Shown here: one piece after another, positions 9,109 to 17,691 of the stretch
Numbering within the stretch: the stretch's first letter is position 1
Layout: each line of letters opens with the position of its first letter
NCBI GenBank assembly: GCA_016699635.1
Contig: CP064983.1
Coordinates: forward strand, 124,001 to 188,000
Length of the DNA: 64,000 nucleotides
Direction: 5' to 3'
Source: Bacteroidota bacterium
Lineage (GTDB): Bacteria > Bacteroidota > Bacteroidia > AKYH767-A > OLB10
Notes under the pieces: model-generated
What the model was told of the DNA's origin: nothing
The model's database searches: none
The model's input: only the letters and a program-made list of their open reading frames with translations
Made by a program: the position numbers and the translations under genes

Positions 9109-10635
9109 CTATTCCCATTCAATTGTTGCAGGTGGCTTTGAACTGATGTCATAAACAACCCTATTTATTCCTTTTACCTTATTGATAATTTCGTTAGAAA
9201 CTATACTTAAAAACTCATAAGGCAGATGTGCCCAGTCGGCAGTCATACCATCGGTGCTGGTAACTGCTCTTATACAGATTGCATTTTCATAAGTACGCTC
9301 ATCGCCCATTACACCAACTGAGTTAACAGGTAAGAAAATGGCTCCTGCCTGCCACACTTTCTGATAGAGGTTATGTTTTTGTAATAAAGAAATAAAAACA
9401 TGATCTGCTTCTTGCAGCATCTTTACTTTTTCTGCACTTATTTCACCTAATATTCTGATTCCTAACCCCGGACCTGGAAAAGGATGGCGATTCAATAACT
9501 CTTCTTTTAATCCCATTTCTTTGCCCACCTTCCTTACTTCATCTTTAAAAAGCGATCGCAAAGGCTCAACAATTTTAAGATTCATTTTCTCGGGAAGTCC
9601 TCCAACATTGTGATGCGATTTAATGGTTGCCGAAGGGCCATTTACAGATACTGACTCAATAACATCAGGATAAATGGTTCCTTGTGCTAACCACTTTACA
9701 TCAGAAATTGCATGAGCTTCTTTATCAAAAACTTCAATAAACACCCTGCCAATGGTTTTTCTTTTTTGCTCTGGGTCTGATATGTTTTTTAATGCATCAT
9801 AAAATACAGTGGCAGCATCTACACATTTTATATTCAATCCTAATGGCTTAAAAACTTCCATAACATGCTGTGCTTCATTTTTTCGCAGCAAGCCATTATC
9901 AATAAAAATACAATACTGATTTTTTCCAATAGCTTTATGCAGAAGCAGTGCAGCCACACTTGAATCAACACCTCCTGAAAGCCCTAGAATAACTTTATCA
10001 TTCTTTAACTTATCTTGCAACTGAGCAACTGTTTCATCAACGAATGATGATGGTGTCCAGTCGCCACGGCAGCCACAAATATTATAAACAAAATTGGCTA
10101 GCATTTTCTTTCCATCAGTGCTGTGATAAACTTCCGGATGATACTGAAAACCATAAACGGCTAAATGCTTGTGTCGGAAAGCAGCAACAGCAACATCATC
10201 TGTCTGTGCTATGACTTCAAAGTCATTACCTGCACTACGAATGGTGTCGGCATGCGACATCCACACCTGACTGTTGTCGCTTACATCATTAAAAATTTCA
10301 TCATCAAAATTAATTTTAAGAATAGCTCGCCCATACTCTCTGATTTTTGAAGCCACCACTTCACCCTGATGCTGATGTGCAAGTAGCTGTGCTCCATAAC
10401 ACAATCCCAACACAGGTGTTTTACCAAAAAAACTTTTGGTGTCTATAAGAGGCGCCTGACTGTCGCGAACAGAAAATGGGCTTCCGGAAAAAATAACTCC
10501 TTTAATGGAATCACTCATTTCAGGCAGGTGGTTATAAGGATGAATCTCGCAATAAACATTAAGCTCACGCAGCCTTCTGGCAATTAGTTGTGTGTATTGT
10601 GAGCCAAAATCAATGATCAGTATGGTTTGGTGCAT
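9109..10635 (-). CDS. guaA: GMP synthase (glutamine-hydrolysing)
   Basis: Converts XMP to GMP with ATP and glutamine in the cytoplasm. The N-terminal class I amidotransferase domain shows the nucleophile in GLCYGAQLL and the catalytic His/Glu in YGFQYHPEVYHS. The ATP-pyrophosphatase P-loop is LGLSGGVDSSVAALL, and the C-terminal dimerisation domain ends YDISSKPPATIEWE, as usual. I start at the ATG at 10635 (MHQTILIIDFGSQYT); a TTG two codons upstream is possible. Length is 508 residues, normal. It is followed by the lipoprotein gene after 4 bp. It is divergent from thrS, with about 90 bp between the start codons. Confidence 0.98.
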   Translation of the reverse strand: MHQTILIIDFGSQYTQLIARRLRELNVYCEIHPYNHLPEMSDSIKGVIFSGSPFSVRDSQAPLIDTKSFFGKTPVLGLCYGAQLLAHQHQGEVVASKIREYGRAILKINFDDEIFNDVSDNSQVWMSHADTIRSAGNDFEVIAQTDDVAVAAFRHKHLAVYGFQYHPEVYHSTDGKKMLANFVYNICGCRGDWTPSSFVDETVAQLQDKLKNDKVILGLSGGVDSSVAALLLHKAIGKNQYCIFIDNGLLRKNEAQHVMEVFKPLGLNIKCVDAATVFYDALKNISDPEQKRKTIGRVFIEVFDKEAHAISDVKWLAQGTIYPDVIESVSVNGPSATIKSHHNVGGLPEKMNLKIVEPLRSLFKDEVRKVGKEMGLKEELLNRHPFPGPGLGIRILGEISAEKVKMLQEADHVFISLLQKHNLYQKVWQAGAIFLPVNSVGVMGDERTYENAICIRAVTSTDGMTADWAHLPYEFLSIVSNEIINKVKGINRVVYDISSKPPATIEWE

Positions 10636-10638
10636 GGG

Positions 10639-10646
10639 CAAATGTA
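10639..10646 (-). promoter_or_regulatory. Candidate -7 element immediately upstream of guaA
   Basis: TACATTTG on the minus strand is a perfect TAnnTTTG, but it ends only 3 nt before the guaA ATG at 10635. If used, the transcript would be leaderless or nearly so. No good -33 TTTG is seen at the right distance, so this may be chance. Confidence 0.35.
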
Positions 10647-10701
10647 AGCAGAAAAGCAGAAACAGAAATATCTGTTTTTTTTAGCGACATGGATAGTTAA
10701 T

Positions 10702-10709
10702 TATCTTTG
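10702..10709 (+). promoter_or_regulatory. -7 promoter element upstream of thrS
   Basis: TATCTTTG matches TAnnTTTG and lies 16 bp before the thrS ATG, predicting a very short leader. A T-rich stretch stands where the -33 TTTG should be. It would drive thrS-infC-rpmI-rplT. Confidence 0.6.
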
Positions 10710-10725
10710 CGCAAATTTTTTTAGA

Positions 10726-12663
10726 ATGAAAATAACTTTTCCGGACAAAAACGTCAGAGAATATCCTGATGGAACCACTGCAATGGACATAGCCAAGAGC
10801 ATCAGCGAAGGGCTTGCACGCAATGTACTTGCAGCAAAAATTAATGGTCAGGTATCAGACCTTTCCAGACCTATAAACAGTGATGCAGCTTTGGAATTAT
10901 TGACATGGGATAGTCAGGATGGTAAAAATACTATGTGGCATTCATCGGCACATCTGATGGCCGAAGCTTTGGAGTTTTATTTTCCGGGAATCAAATTCTG
11001 GGTTGGGCCTCCTGTAGAAAACGGCTTTTACTATGATGTGGACTTAGGCGGCAAACAAATTTCAAGCGATGACTTTAAGAAGATTGAAGACAAAATGATT
11101 GAGCTTGCCAGAAAAAATAATGTCTATATCAGAAAAGAAGTTCCAAAGCAGGAAGCTATAGCATATTTCACAGAAAAAAATGATGAATATAAATTAGACC
11201 TGCTTCAGAACCTCGAAGACGGTAACATTACATTCTACACTCAGGGCAATTTTACTGACCTATGTCGTAGCCCACATATTCCACATACCGGTTATATTAA
11301 AGCAGTTAAGTTGATGAACCTTGCCGGTGCCTACTGGAAGGGTGATGAAAAAAACAAACAGCTTACCCGTGTTTACGGAATTACTTTTCCGAAGCAGAAA
11401 GAGCTTGACGAATATCTGGCAATGCTGGAAGAAGCCAAAAAACGCGATCACAGAAAATTAGGCAAAGAGCTTGATATCTTTATGTTTGATGATGAAGTTG
11501 GCCCGGGTTTACCTTTATGGCTTCCTAATGGTGGCGTTTTAATTGAGCAATTAGAAAATCTGGCTAAGCGTACTGAAAATGAAGCCGGCTACAAGCGTGT
11601 TCGTACACCTCATTTAGCAAAGGAAAGTATGTATTTAACTACAGGGCACCTTCCTTACTATGCAGAAAGCATGTTTCCTCCAATGGAAATGGATGGAGAA
11701 AAGTACTACCTCAAGCCAATGAACTGCCCACACCATCATAAAATATTTGGGAATCTGAATGCAAGTTATCGCGATTTACCTATTAGACTTGCCGAATATG
11801 GCACCTGCTATCGTTATGAACAATCAGGAGAATTGTTTGGGTTGATGCGTGTGCGTTGCCTTCAGATGAACGATGCCCATATTTACTGTACAGAAGAACA
11901 GTTTGCATCTGAGTTTAAGGCAGTTAACGACATGTACTTAAAGTATTTTAAAATCTTCGGAATAGAGAAATACATCATGCGTTTTTCTACGCACTCGCCA
12001 GAAAAATTAGGAAAGAAATATGTTAATGAGCCTGAACTTTGGTTAAAAACCGAAGATATGGTCAGACGTGTATTGATAGAATCGAACATACCATATATTG
12101 AAGTGCCTGATGAAAGTGCATTTTATGGACCTAAGATAGATGTACAGGTTTGGAGTGCCATTGGTCGTGAATTTACATTGGCTACCAATCAGGTTGACTT
12201 TGCTGTTCCTGCACGTTTTGGGCTTACCTATCGTGATGCCGACAATACAATGAAAACACCACTTTGCATACACCGTGCACCGCTGGGAACACATGAGCGC
12301 TTTATCGGATTTTTGATTGAGCATTATGCAGGTAATTTCCCTTTGTGGCTTGCACCTATGCAGGTAGCAATACTGCCAATAAGCGAAAAGTTCAATGATT
12401 TTGCAAAATCTGTTTCACAGTTACTAAATAATTACGATATTCGCGCCCTCGTTGATGAAAGGGGTGAGAAAATAGGCAGAAAAATCAGAGATGCGGAAGT
12501 TAAAAAAGTACCGTTTATGCTGATTGTCGGGGAGAAAGAGATGAATGAAAAACTGGTATCTGTGCGTAAGCATGGCGAAGGAGATAAAGGAAGCATGACA
12601 CCTGAGGCATTTTGTCAATTAGTAAAGAAAGAAATTGAAGATCAATTATTAATAAACAAGTAA
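10726..12663 (+). CDS. thrS: Threonyl-tRNA synthetase
   Basis: Class II aminoacyl-tRNA synthetase that charges tRNA-Thr. Domain order is complete over 645 residues. There is an N-terminal TGS domain (1-60) and an editing domain with the HxxxH motif in MWHSSAHLMAEAL (about 72-84) and its second metal site near CRSPHIPHTG. The catalytic core has motif 2 around GTCYRYEQSGELFGLMRVR and Zn-site residues in MNCPHHHKIF. The C-terminal anticodon-binding domain (about 540-645) includes VDERGEKIGRKIRDAE. First gene of the classic thrS-infC-rpmI-rplT translation operon; the infC Shine-Dalgarno begins directly after its stop codon. No frameshift. Confidence 0.99.
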   Translation: MKITFPDKNVREYPDGTTAMDIAKSISEGLARNVLAAKINGQVSDLSRPINSDAALELLTWDSQDGKNTMWHSSAHLMAEALEFYFPGIKFWVGPPVENGFYYDVDLGGKQISSDDFKKIEDKMIELARKNNVYIRKEVPKQEAIAYFTEKNDEYKLDLLQNLEDGNITFYTQGNFTDLCRSPHIPHTGYIKAVKLMNLAGAYWKGDEKNKQLTRVYGITFPKQKELDEYLAMLEEAKKRDHRKLGKELDIFMFDDEVGPGLPLWLPNGGVLIEQLENLAKRTENEAGYKRVRTPHLAKESMYLTTGHLPYYAESMFPPMEMDGEKYYLKPMNCPHHHKIFGNLNASYRDLPIRLAEYGTCYRYEQSGELFGLMRVRCLQMNDAHIYCTEEQFASEFKAVNDMYLKYFKIFGIEKYIMRFSTHSPEKLGKKYVNEPELWLKTEDMVRRVLIESNIPYIEVPDESAFYGPKIDVQVWSAIGREFTLATNQVDFAVPARFGLTYRDADNTMKTPLCIHRAPLGTHERFIGFLIEHYAGNFPLWLAPMQVAILPISEKFNDFAKSVSQLLNNYDIRALVDERGEKIGRKIRDAEVKKVPFMLIVGEKEMNEKLVSVRKHGEGDKGSMTPEAFCQLVKKEIEDQLLINK

Positions 12664-12671
12664 AAAGGAGG
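12664..12671 (+). promoter_or_regulatory. Strong Shine-Dalgarno for infC
   Basis: AAAGGAGG lies between the thrS stop and the ATA start of infC (12676), with 4 nt between GGAGG and the start codon. Shine-Dalgarno sequences are otherwise nearly absent in this window, as is usual for Bacteroidota, so this one stands out and fixes the infC start. Confidence 0.8.
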
Positions 12672-12675
12672 CTAT

Positions 12676-13263
12676 ATAGCAACATTTAACAAACCAAATA
12701 CGCCCAAACCAGGTGGTCGTTTTCCTGACAGAAGATTACCACGTCCTAAAGTTGAAGAGCACCGCATTAATGGTCGCATTCATTCACCACAGGTTAGATT
12801 GGTTGGCGATAACGTTGAACCCAGAATTTATGATACACAAACTGCACTGGATATGGCGCAGGATATGGGTCTCGATTTGGTGGAAATATCAAATACAAGT
12901 AACCCTCCGGTTTGTAAAATAGTTGATTATCAAAAATTCCTTTACGAGAGAAAAAAGAAAGACAAAGAGCAAAAAGCAAAGGCAGCTAAATCTGTTGTAA
13001 AGGAAATACGCTTCGGGCCGAATACCGATGAACATGATTTTAATTTCAAATTAAAACATGCCATCAAATTCCTCGAAGAAGGAGCAAAAGTTAAAGCTTA
13101 TGTTCACTTTAAAGGACGAAGCATAGCTTATAAAGAAAAGGGAGAAATTATCCTCCTGAAGTTTGCACAGGAATTGGAGCAATATGCAAAGGTTGAAATG
13201 CTTCCGAAATTAGAAGGCAACCGCATGTTTCTGCACCTGGCACCACTTGCAAAGAAGAAGTAA
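12676..13263 (+). CDS. infC: Translation initiation factor IF-3, ATA start
   Basis: IF-3 binds the 30S subunit, prevents 50S joining and proofreads the start codon. The first canonical start (TTG 12799) would remove the N-terminal domain. In frame upstream, ATA at 12676 sits right behind AAAGGAGG and gives ATFNKPNTPKPGGRF, then HRINGRIHSPQVRLVGDNVEP, the normal IF-3 N-domain. Corrected length is 195 residues. A rare start codon is a known IF-3 feature: in E. coli infC starts with AUU, so IF-3 represses its own translation. ATA here with a strong SD suggests the same autoregulation. The C-domain (KEIRFGPNTDEHDFNFKL ... AKVEMLPKLEGNRM) is complete. Followed by rpmI and rplT. Confidence 0.93.
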   Translation: MATFNKPNTPKPGGRFPDRRLPRPKVEEHRINGRIHSPQVRLVGDNVEPRIYDTQTALDMAQDMGLDLVEISNTSNPPVCKIVDYQKFLYERKKKDKEQKAKAAKSVVKEIRFGPNTDEHDFNFKLKHAIKFLEEGAKVKAYVHFKGRSIAYKEKGEIILLKFAQELEQYAKVEMLPKLEGNRMFLHLAPLAKKK

Positions 13264-13297
13264 ATAAAATAATAAACAAATAAAAATTAGAAGCGTT

Positions 13298-13495
13298 ATG
13301 CCGAAAATGAAAAGAAACTCCAGTGCCAAAAAAAGATTCTCTGTTACAGGCACAGGTAAAATAAAAAGAAAGCATGCTTTCAAAAGCCATATCCTGACTA
13401 AGAAGTCAACGAAGCGTAAGCGTGCATTAACCAATGCTGCCATCGTACACAAGTCTGACGAGTTTAACGTAAAAAGAATGCTTTCAATAGCATAA
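13298..13495 (+). CDS. rpmI: 50S ribosomal protein L35
   Basis: Large-subunit protein bL35, 65 residues, strongly basic. It starts MPKMKRNSSAKKRFSVTGTG and contains the family motif KRKHAFKSHILTKKSTKRKR. It lies 34 bp after infC and 84 bp before rplT. The gap before rplT holds a small TCCGC-AAA-GCGGA hairpin (13541-13553); whether it serves in L20 autoregulation, as known for L20 in other bacteria, is unknown. Confidence 0.97.
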   Translation: MPKMKRNSSAKKRFSVTGTGKIKRKHAFKSHILTKKSTKRKRALTNAAIVHKSDEFNVKRMLSIA

Positions 13496-13579
13496 AAAAT
13501 AATATTCAATTAAGTTTAACCGGGTAATTAGCATAAAGATTCCGCAAAGCGGAGCGCTAACGCCAAAAATTCAAAACAC

Positions 13580-13924
13580 ATGCCACGTTCGGTAAATTCA
13601 GTAGCATCAAGAGCAAGACGCAAAAAACTGCTCAACCGCGCCAAAGGAAATTGGGGCGCAAGAGGTAACGTATTAACCGTTGCCAAACACACAGTAGAAA
13701 AAGGTTTGCAATATGCATACCGCGATCGTAAAACCAAGAAACGCAACTTCCGCGGCTTATGGATTCAGCGTATTAATGCAGAGGTAAGAAATTACGATAT
13801 GTCTTACAGCGAATTTATGGGTAAACTGCATAAAGCAGGTAACCAACTTAACCGCAAAGTTCTTGCCGACCTTGCACTTAATAATCCTGATGCTTTTAAA
13901 GCAATTGTTGAGTCTGTAAAATAA
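13580..13924 (+). CDS. rplT: 50S ribosomal protein L20
   Basis: Large-subunit assembly protein bL20, 114 residues, normal length. The basic N-terminal helix (MPRSVNSVASRARRKKLLNR) and the core KNFRGLWIQRINAEVR-like segment (here KKRNFRGLWIQRINA) and LNRKVLADLALNNPDAF are clear. Last gene of thrS-infC-rpmI-rplT, followed 19 bp later by an excellent terminator. In other bacteria L20 represses this operon by binding its own mRNA. Confidence 0.98.
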   Translation: MPRSVNSVASRARRKKLLNRAKGNWGARGNVLTVAKHTVEKGLQYAYRDRKTKKRNFRGLWIQRINAEVRNYDMSYSEFMGKLHKAGNQLNRKVLADLALNNPDAFKAIVESVK

Positions 13925-13943
13925 ATTGACAATACATTTTTGT

Positions 13944-13974
13944 AAAAGCTGCCTCGAAAGGGCAGCTTTTTTTT
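13944..13974 (+). terminator. Rho-independent terminator of the thrS-rplT operon
   Basis: AAAAGCTGCC (13944-13953), loop TCGAAAG, GGCAGCTTTT (13961-13970), then further T to 13974. This is a perfect 10-bp stem with a T8 tail. Confidence 0.95.
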
Positions 13975-14120
13975 GTGGGTAAAATTTAATTTACACAACT
14001 TATAAAGTATTAACAAGAATGGTGATTTTGTTAGCATTCAAATTGAAAAATTCTTCAGTTTAAATTATGTTCTTATTTCGTCTATCATCAACATTGTTAT
14101 AAGTTGTATCAAAATAATAA

Positions 14121-14153
14121 AAACAAAAAAGCTGTTGCATAACGTGCAACAGC
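14121..14153 (-). terminator. Rho-independent terminator of the 14179-14457 gene
   Basis: On the minus strand GCTGTTGCA, loop CGTTA, TGCAACAGC, then TTTTTTGTTT. It is a perfect 9-bp stem, 26 bp after the stop codon. The remaining 13975-14120 stretch is AT-rich and shows no gene. Confidence 0.9.
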
Positions 14154-14178
14154 CTTTAAAATAATTCAAACGCTTACT

Positions 14179-14457
14179 TTATTTTTTTGCAGCAGGCTTA
14201 TTTGATTTGTAACGCATGTCAGGTGTGCCATCTGCTTTTTTTGGCCCTTGTGCTTTTACATTTTTGTGCTCTTTAAAGCGCTTGTCGGGGTACCATCCTT
14301 TTTTGTGTGATCTGCAGCAGTACTCTTTTCTGATTTTACTGAAGTAGCTTTTTGCAGCATGAGTTGTTGTTGCTTTGTTATTGGTAGTAGCAACAGTTTG
14401 TGCCTGGGCAAAGGTTAAACCTAATCCCAATGCAAATACTAATAATAACTTTTTCAT
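14179..14457 (-). CDS. Small secreted basic protein with KKxDGTPDxRxK motifs (compensating frameshift pair)
   Basis: Exported protein of 92 residues with a signal peptide (MKKLLLVFALGLGLTFAQAQ). The C-terminus holds the motif KKADGTPDMRYKSNK, common in short Bacteroidota secreted proteins of unknown function. The middle (about residues 35-56, rich in Cys and Trp) is out of frame. Dropping one A from the A5 run near 14350 and adding one base in the C4 run near 14295 yields KATSVKSEKSTAADHTKKDG and then a second motif copy (KKDGTPDKRFKEHK). So the total length is unchanged but the middle as written is spurious. Single gene with its own terminator. Confidence 0.8.
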   Translation of the reverse strand: MKKLLLVFALGLGLTFAQAQTVATTNNKATTTHAAKSYFSKIRKEYCCRSHKKGWYPDKRFKEHKNVKAQGPKKADGTPDMRYKSNKPAAKK

Positions 14458-14662
14458 TTTTTTTGAAATTTATGCAACAAATATGAACCGGCACAGATGA
14501 CCACCACATGAATTTATTTTTAAAACGCATGTATTTTTTCTGAAGTGATATTAATTTCCGACTATCACTCTTGCATAAAAAAATAACACCATTGTTAGAC
14601 TATAACAGTTTTTAATTAAATAGACAATGCTTTAATGTGTAAATCAAAAAAACAGAAAAATG

Positions 14663-16754
14663 CTATTTTCCCAACTGGTCTTTATACTTTTTCAGTTCGT
14701 TATTGTAGTTCGACTCTGACATGCTGGTCGTATTTTTAAAGAAATAAATTCCACCCCAGTTATAAACTACTTTTGAAAACACATCTGTAGTATTAGATTT
14801 CTTGATGATGGTGCGATATATTTTGCGGTTGGACTCATCTATAGTTTCCTCTGTAAGTCCTTCTGCATAATCTTTGTCAATAAATACAGGTAATGAAGCT
14901 GTATTCTGTTTTTTATCTTTCTGTTCATTCATGCGTGCAAGAGCTTGTTTCTGCGCTTCAATCTCACGCAAACGTTGTGCTTCTGCTTCTTCCTGAGCTT
15001 TACGTTTGGCTTCAGCGTCAGCCAATGCCTGTGCTTTAGCCAAACTATCCTGACGCGCTTTTTCTAAAGCTGCTAAACGAGCACGTTCTGCATATCTTCT
15101 TTTGCTTTTTTATCAGCTAATATTTTTGCTTGTGCTATCGAATCCTGACGTGCTTTTTCTAATGCAACCAAACGAAGTTTCTCTTGTTCTTTAGCATCAG
15201 CTTCTGCTTTGGCTATGCTGTCTTTTCTTGCTTTTTCCAATGCTGCTAACCGTGCGACTTCTGCAACTTTAGCTGCTGCCTCTGCCTTGGCAATACTATC
15301 CTGACGGGCTTTTTCTAATGCTGCTAAGCGTGCTGTTTCCGCTGCCTTTGCTGCTGCATCTGCTTTAGCAATGCTATCCTGACGGGCTTTTTCTAATGCT
15401 GCCAAACGTGCATCTTCTGCTGCCTTTGCTGCTGCCTCAACTTTGGCAATGCTATCTTGTTTTGCTTTTTCCAAGGCTGCTAAACGTGCCTGCTCTTTTG
15501 CTTGCTCGCGCGCCAAGCGTTCCTCTTCGGCTTTAGCTTTAGCAAGAGAATCTTTACGTTCTTTTTCTAATGCTGCCAAACGTGCTTCTTCTGCAGCCTT
15601 TGCTGCTGCATCGGCTTTGGCAATGCTATCCTGACGTGCCTTTTCTAATGCCGCTAAACGGGCTTGCTCCTTAGCTTGTTCTTTTGCCAATCTCTCTTCT
15701 TCGGCTTTAGCTTTAGTTAATGAATCTTTACGTTCTTTTTCCAATGCTGCCAATCGAGCCGCTTCTGCTGCCTTAGCTGCTGCATCTGCTTTGGCAATAC
15801 TATCTTGTCGTGCTTTTTCTAACGCTGCAAGTTGAGTTCTTGCTGCTGCATCTGCTTTGGCAATACTGTCTTGCCTTACTTTTCTAATGCAGCTAAACGC
15901 TTTTGTTCTGCTGCCTGTTCACGAGCCAACTGTTCGGCAAGGGCATTTGCTTTTGCTATACTATCCTGGCGTGCTTTTTCTAATGCTGCTAATCGTGCGC
16001 GCTCTATTGCATCTGCTTTAAGTTGTGCTGCACGCAAGCTGTCTTCCTCCTGCTTTTTAGCTGCACTGATTGCTGCCAACCTATCCTCTTCTATTTTTTT
16101 CTGTTTGGCTTCTTCTGCCTTCTTTGCAGCCAACTCTGCCAGTCGCGCCTGTTCATCAGCCTTAGCCTGATTGATGGAATCTAAACGTGCTTTTGCCAAC
16201 GAATCTTTCTTCTGCTTTTCCTGAACTAATGCCTGCTCTTCCAACTGTTTCTTAACAACTTCGTTTTCTTGTTTACGGGCATTGCTATACTCCAAATCAT
16301 AATCAAAATCGTCATAAGCATCGTTCCAACTCCATTTGGCAACTGGTTTAGCCAACTCCTTAGGTTGCTCAACGCCTTCAGGCACTTTAAATAATTCTAT
16401 TCCGAATTTTCTGTTTGATAACAACTGATTTTTTACAGGCTCCGGTACACGAGTATCAAATACAATTGACTTGGTAACACATCCTACTTTTGAAAATACA
16501 AGTGTAAAAACAGCATCAAGGTCAAGGTTGATGATAAACTTTCCACCATTTCCGGAAAGAATATTGTCCACCTGCTCATTACCTTTCATAATGCTGATTT
16601 CAGCACCTTCAAGTCCTTTGCCGTTTTGTTTAACGTTTCCTAAAAGTTCAAGGCTGCCTTTTTGGGCAAGAGCAAGGCTAACGGATGCTAAACCGAGTAT
16701 TACAGAAAGCGCAAATAACTTTTTTGCGAATGAAACTGCTTTTTTAATGTTCAT
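14663..16754 (-). CDS. Secreted regulatory-domain / long Ala-Lys coiled-coil repeat protein (two frameshifts)
   Basis: Exported protein, about 697 residues once corrected. I start at the ATG at 16754 (MNIKKAVSFAKKLFALSV, signal ending SLALAQ). Residues about 30-110 look like a carboxypeptidase-regulatory beta-sandwich (GSLELLGNVKQNGKGLEGAE). A charged coiled coil of about 450 residues follows, built from repeats of LAALEKARQDSIAKADAAAK with KERKDSLAKAKAEEERLAKE variants. A C-terminal globular domain follows (YAEGLTEETIDESNRKIYRT ... YNWGGIYFFKN), seen in other Bacteroidota envelope proteins. Frameshifts: a T4 run near 15880 (plus strand) lacks one base, and a base is missing near 15094. It overlaps the HMG-CoA lyase gene by 11 bp. 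Function unknown; a TolA-like envelope-spanning rod is only an analogy. Confidence 0.75.
15060..16050 (-). repeat. Imperfect tandem repeats encoding the coiled coil
   Basis: The coding strand repeats units of roughly 75-90 bp that encode LAALEKARQDSIAKADAAAK variants more than ten times. The repetition also creates open frames on the opposite strand, which are shadows. Such arrays change copy number easily and assemble poorly. Confidence 0.8.
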
Positions 16755-17601
16755 TGAAGATGCGGTTTGAGAATAAGATGCAATCATTCAGTTTTTGAAT
16801 ATCTATTGTTAAATTTTTTAATTTACCTGAAAGGTATTGTACTGCATTTTCGGTTGCAAGGTTTCCGGTTAATTTGTCAGTAGCCATCGGACAGCCGCCA
16901 AAACCCCGAATTGCCGTATCAAAACGCCTGCAACCTGCATCATAAGCCGCTGCCAGCTTGTTTTGCCAGTTGCCGGGGGTGGTATGCAAATGCGCTCCGA
17001 ATTCTACCTTAGGGAATTTTTGGATAACGCCTTCAAACAGGTATGAAATATCTGCTTCTTTAGCTACACCAACCGTATCGGCCAAAGAAATAATTTCTAC
17101 TCCCATAGACTGAATTTTATCAATCCATCCAGCAGCGTAGTCAACATTCCATTCTTCACCATAGGGATTACCAAAACCCATGGAAATGTAAACGACCAAC
17201 TTCTTGCCTGCATTTTGTGTCAACTGCTGAATAGTGTTTAAGTTAGCTAACGACTCCTGAATGGTGGCATTTGTGTTTCTTTTCTGAAAAGTCTCGGAAA
17301 TAGAAAACGGATAACCCAGATAGGTTATTGCCTGATGCTTTACTGCATCTTCAGCACCGCGCACATTGGCAATTATGGCAAGTAGTTTAGTGGTGCTTTT
17401 ATTAAGTCCTGCCAACACTTCTGCCGTATCGCGCATTTGTGGAATGGCTTTAGACGAAACAAAACTACCGAAGTCAATAGTATCGAAACCAACTTCAAGC
17501 AACTTGTTTATGTACTCTATTTTTAAGTCCGTAGGAACAAAATCATGCATGCCCTGCATGGCATCACGCGGACATTCAATTATTTTCAACTTTTCCGGCA
17601 A
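16744..17601 (-). CDS. Hydroxymethylglutaryl-CoA lyase
   Basis: DRE-TIM metallolyase that cleaves HMG-CoA to acetyl-CoA and acetoacetate in leucine degradation. The N-terminus KIIECPRDAMQGM corresponds to the family E-x-x-RD-x-x-Q metal/substrate segment. GAHLHTTPGN carries the metal-binding His pair, and AIRGFGGCPMATDKLTGN holds the catalytic Cys in G-x-GGCP. Length 285 residues, normal. Start is TTG at 17601 (or the TTG at 17589); an in-frame stop lies directly upstream, so no ATG is available. A -7 box lies about 25 bp upstream. The coiled-coil gene overlaps its 3' end. Could also act on related 3-hydroxy-3-methyl CoA esters. Confidence 0.92.
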   Translation of the reverse strand: MPEKLKIIECPRDAMQGMHDFVPTDLKIEYINKLLEVGFDTIDFGSFVSSKAIPQMRDTAEVLAGLNKSTTKLLAIIANVRGAEDAVKHQAITYLGYPFSISETFQKRNTNATIQESLANLNTIQQLTQNAGKKLVVYISMGFGNPYGEEWNVDYAAGWIDKIQSMGVEIISLADTVGVAKEADISYLFEGVIQKFPKVEFGAHLHTTPGNWQNKLAAAYDAGCRRFDTAIRGFGGCPMATDKLTGNLATENAVQYLSGKLKNLTIDIQKLNDCILFSNRIFNEH

Positions 17602-17625
17602 GGTGATTTGGTTTTAATGACGTTT

Positions 17626-17633
17626 CAAATATA
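17626..17633 (-). promoter_or_regulatory. -7 element upstream of HMG-CoA lyase
   Basis: TATATTTG on the minus strand matches TAnnTTTG, 24 bp before the proposed TTG start. Spacing to a start codon is typical of this window's other promoters. Confidence 0.5.
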
Positions 17634-17691
17634 AAAAAGTAAATGAAGTGTTTCTTCTGCTATGAATGTAAGTAATCAACAAACTGTTTTT

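Noticed and set aside
15400..16170. Open frames on the plus strand through the coiled-coil gene (Ser/Ala/Cys-rich)
   Set aside because: They are the antisense of the Ala/Lys repeat array; composition mirrors it and no start, signal or homology supports them.
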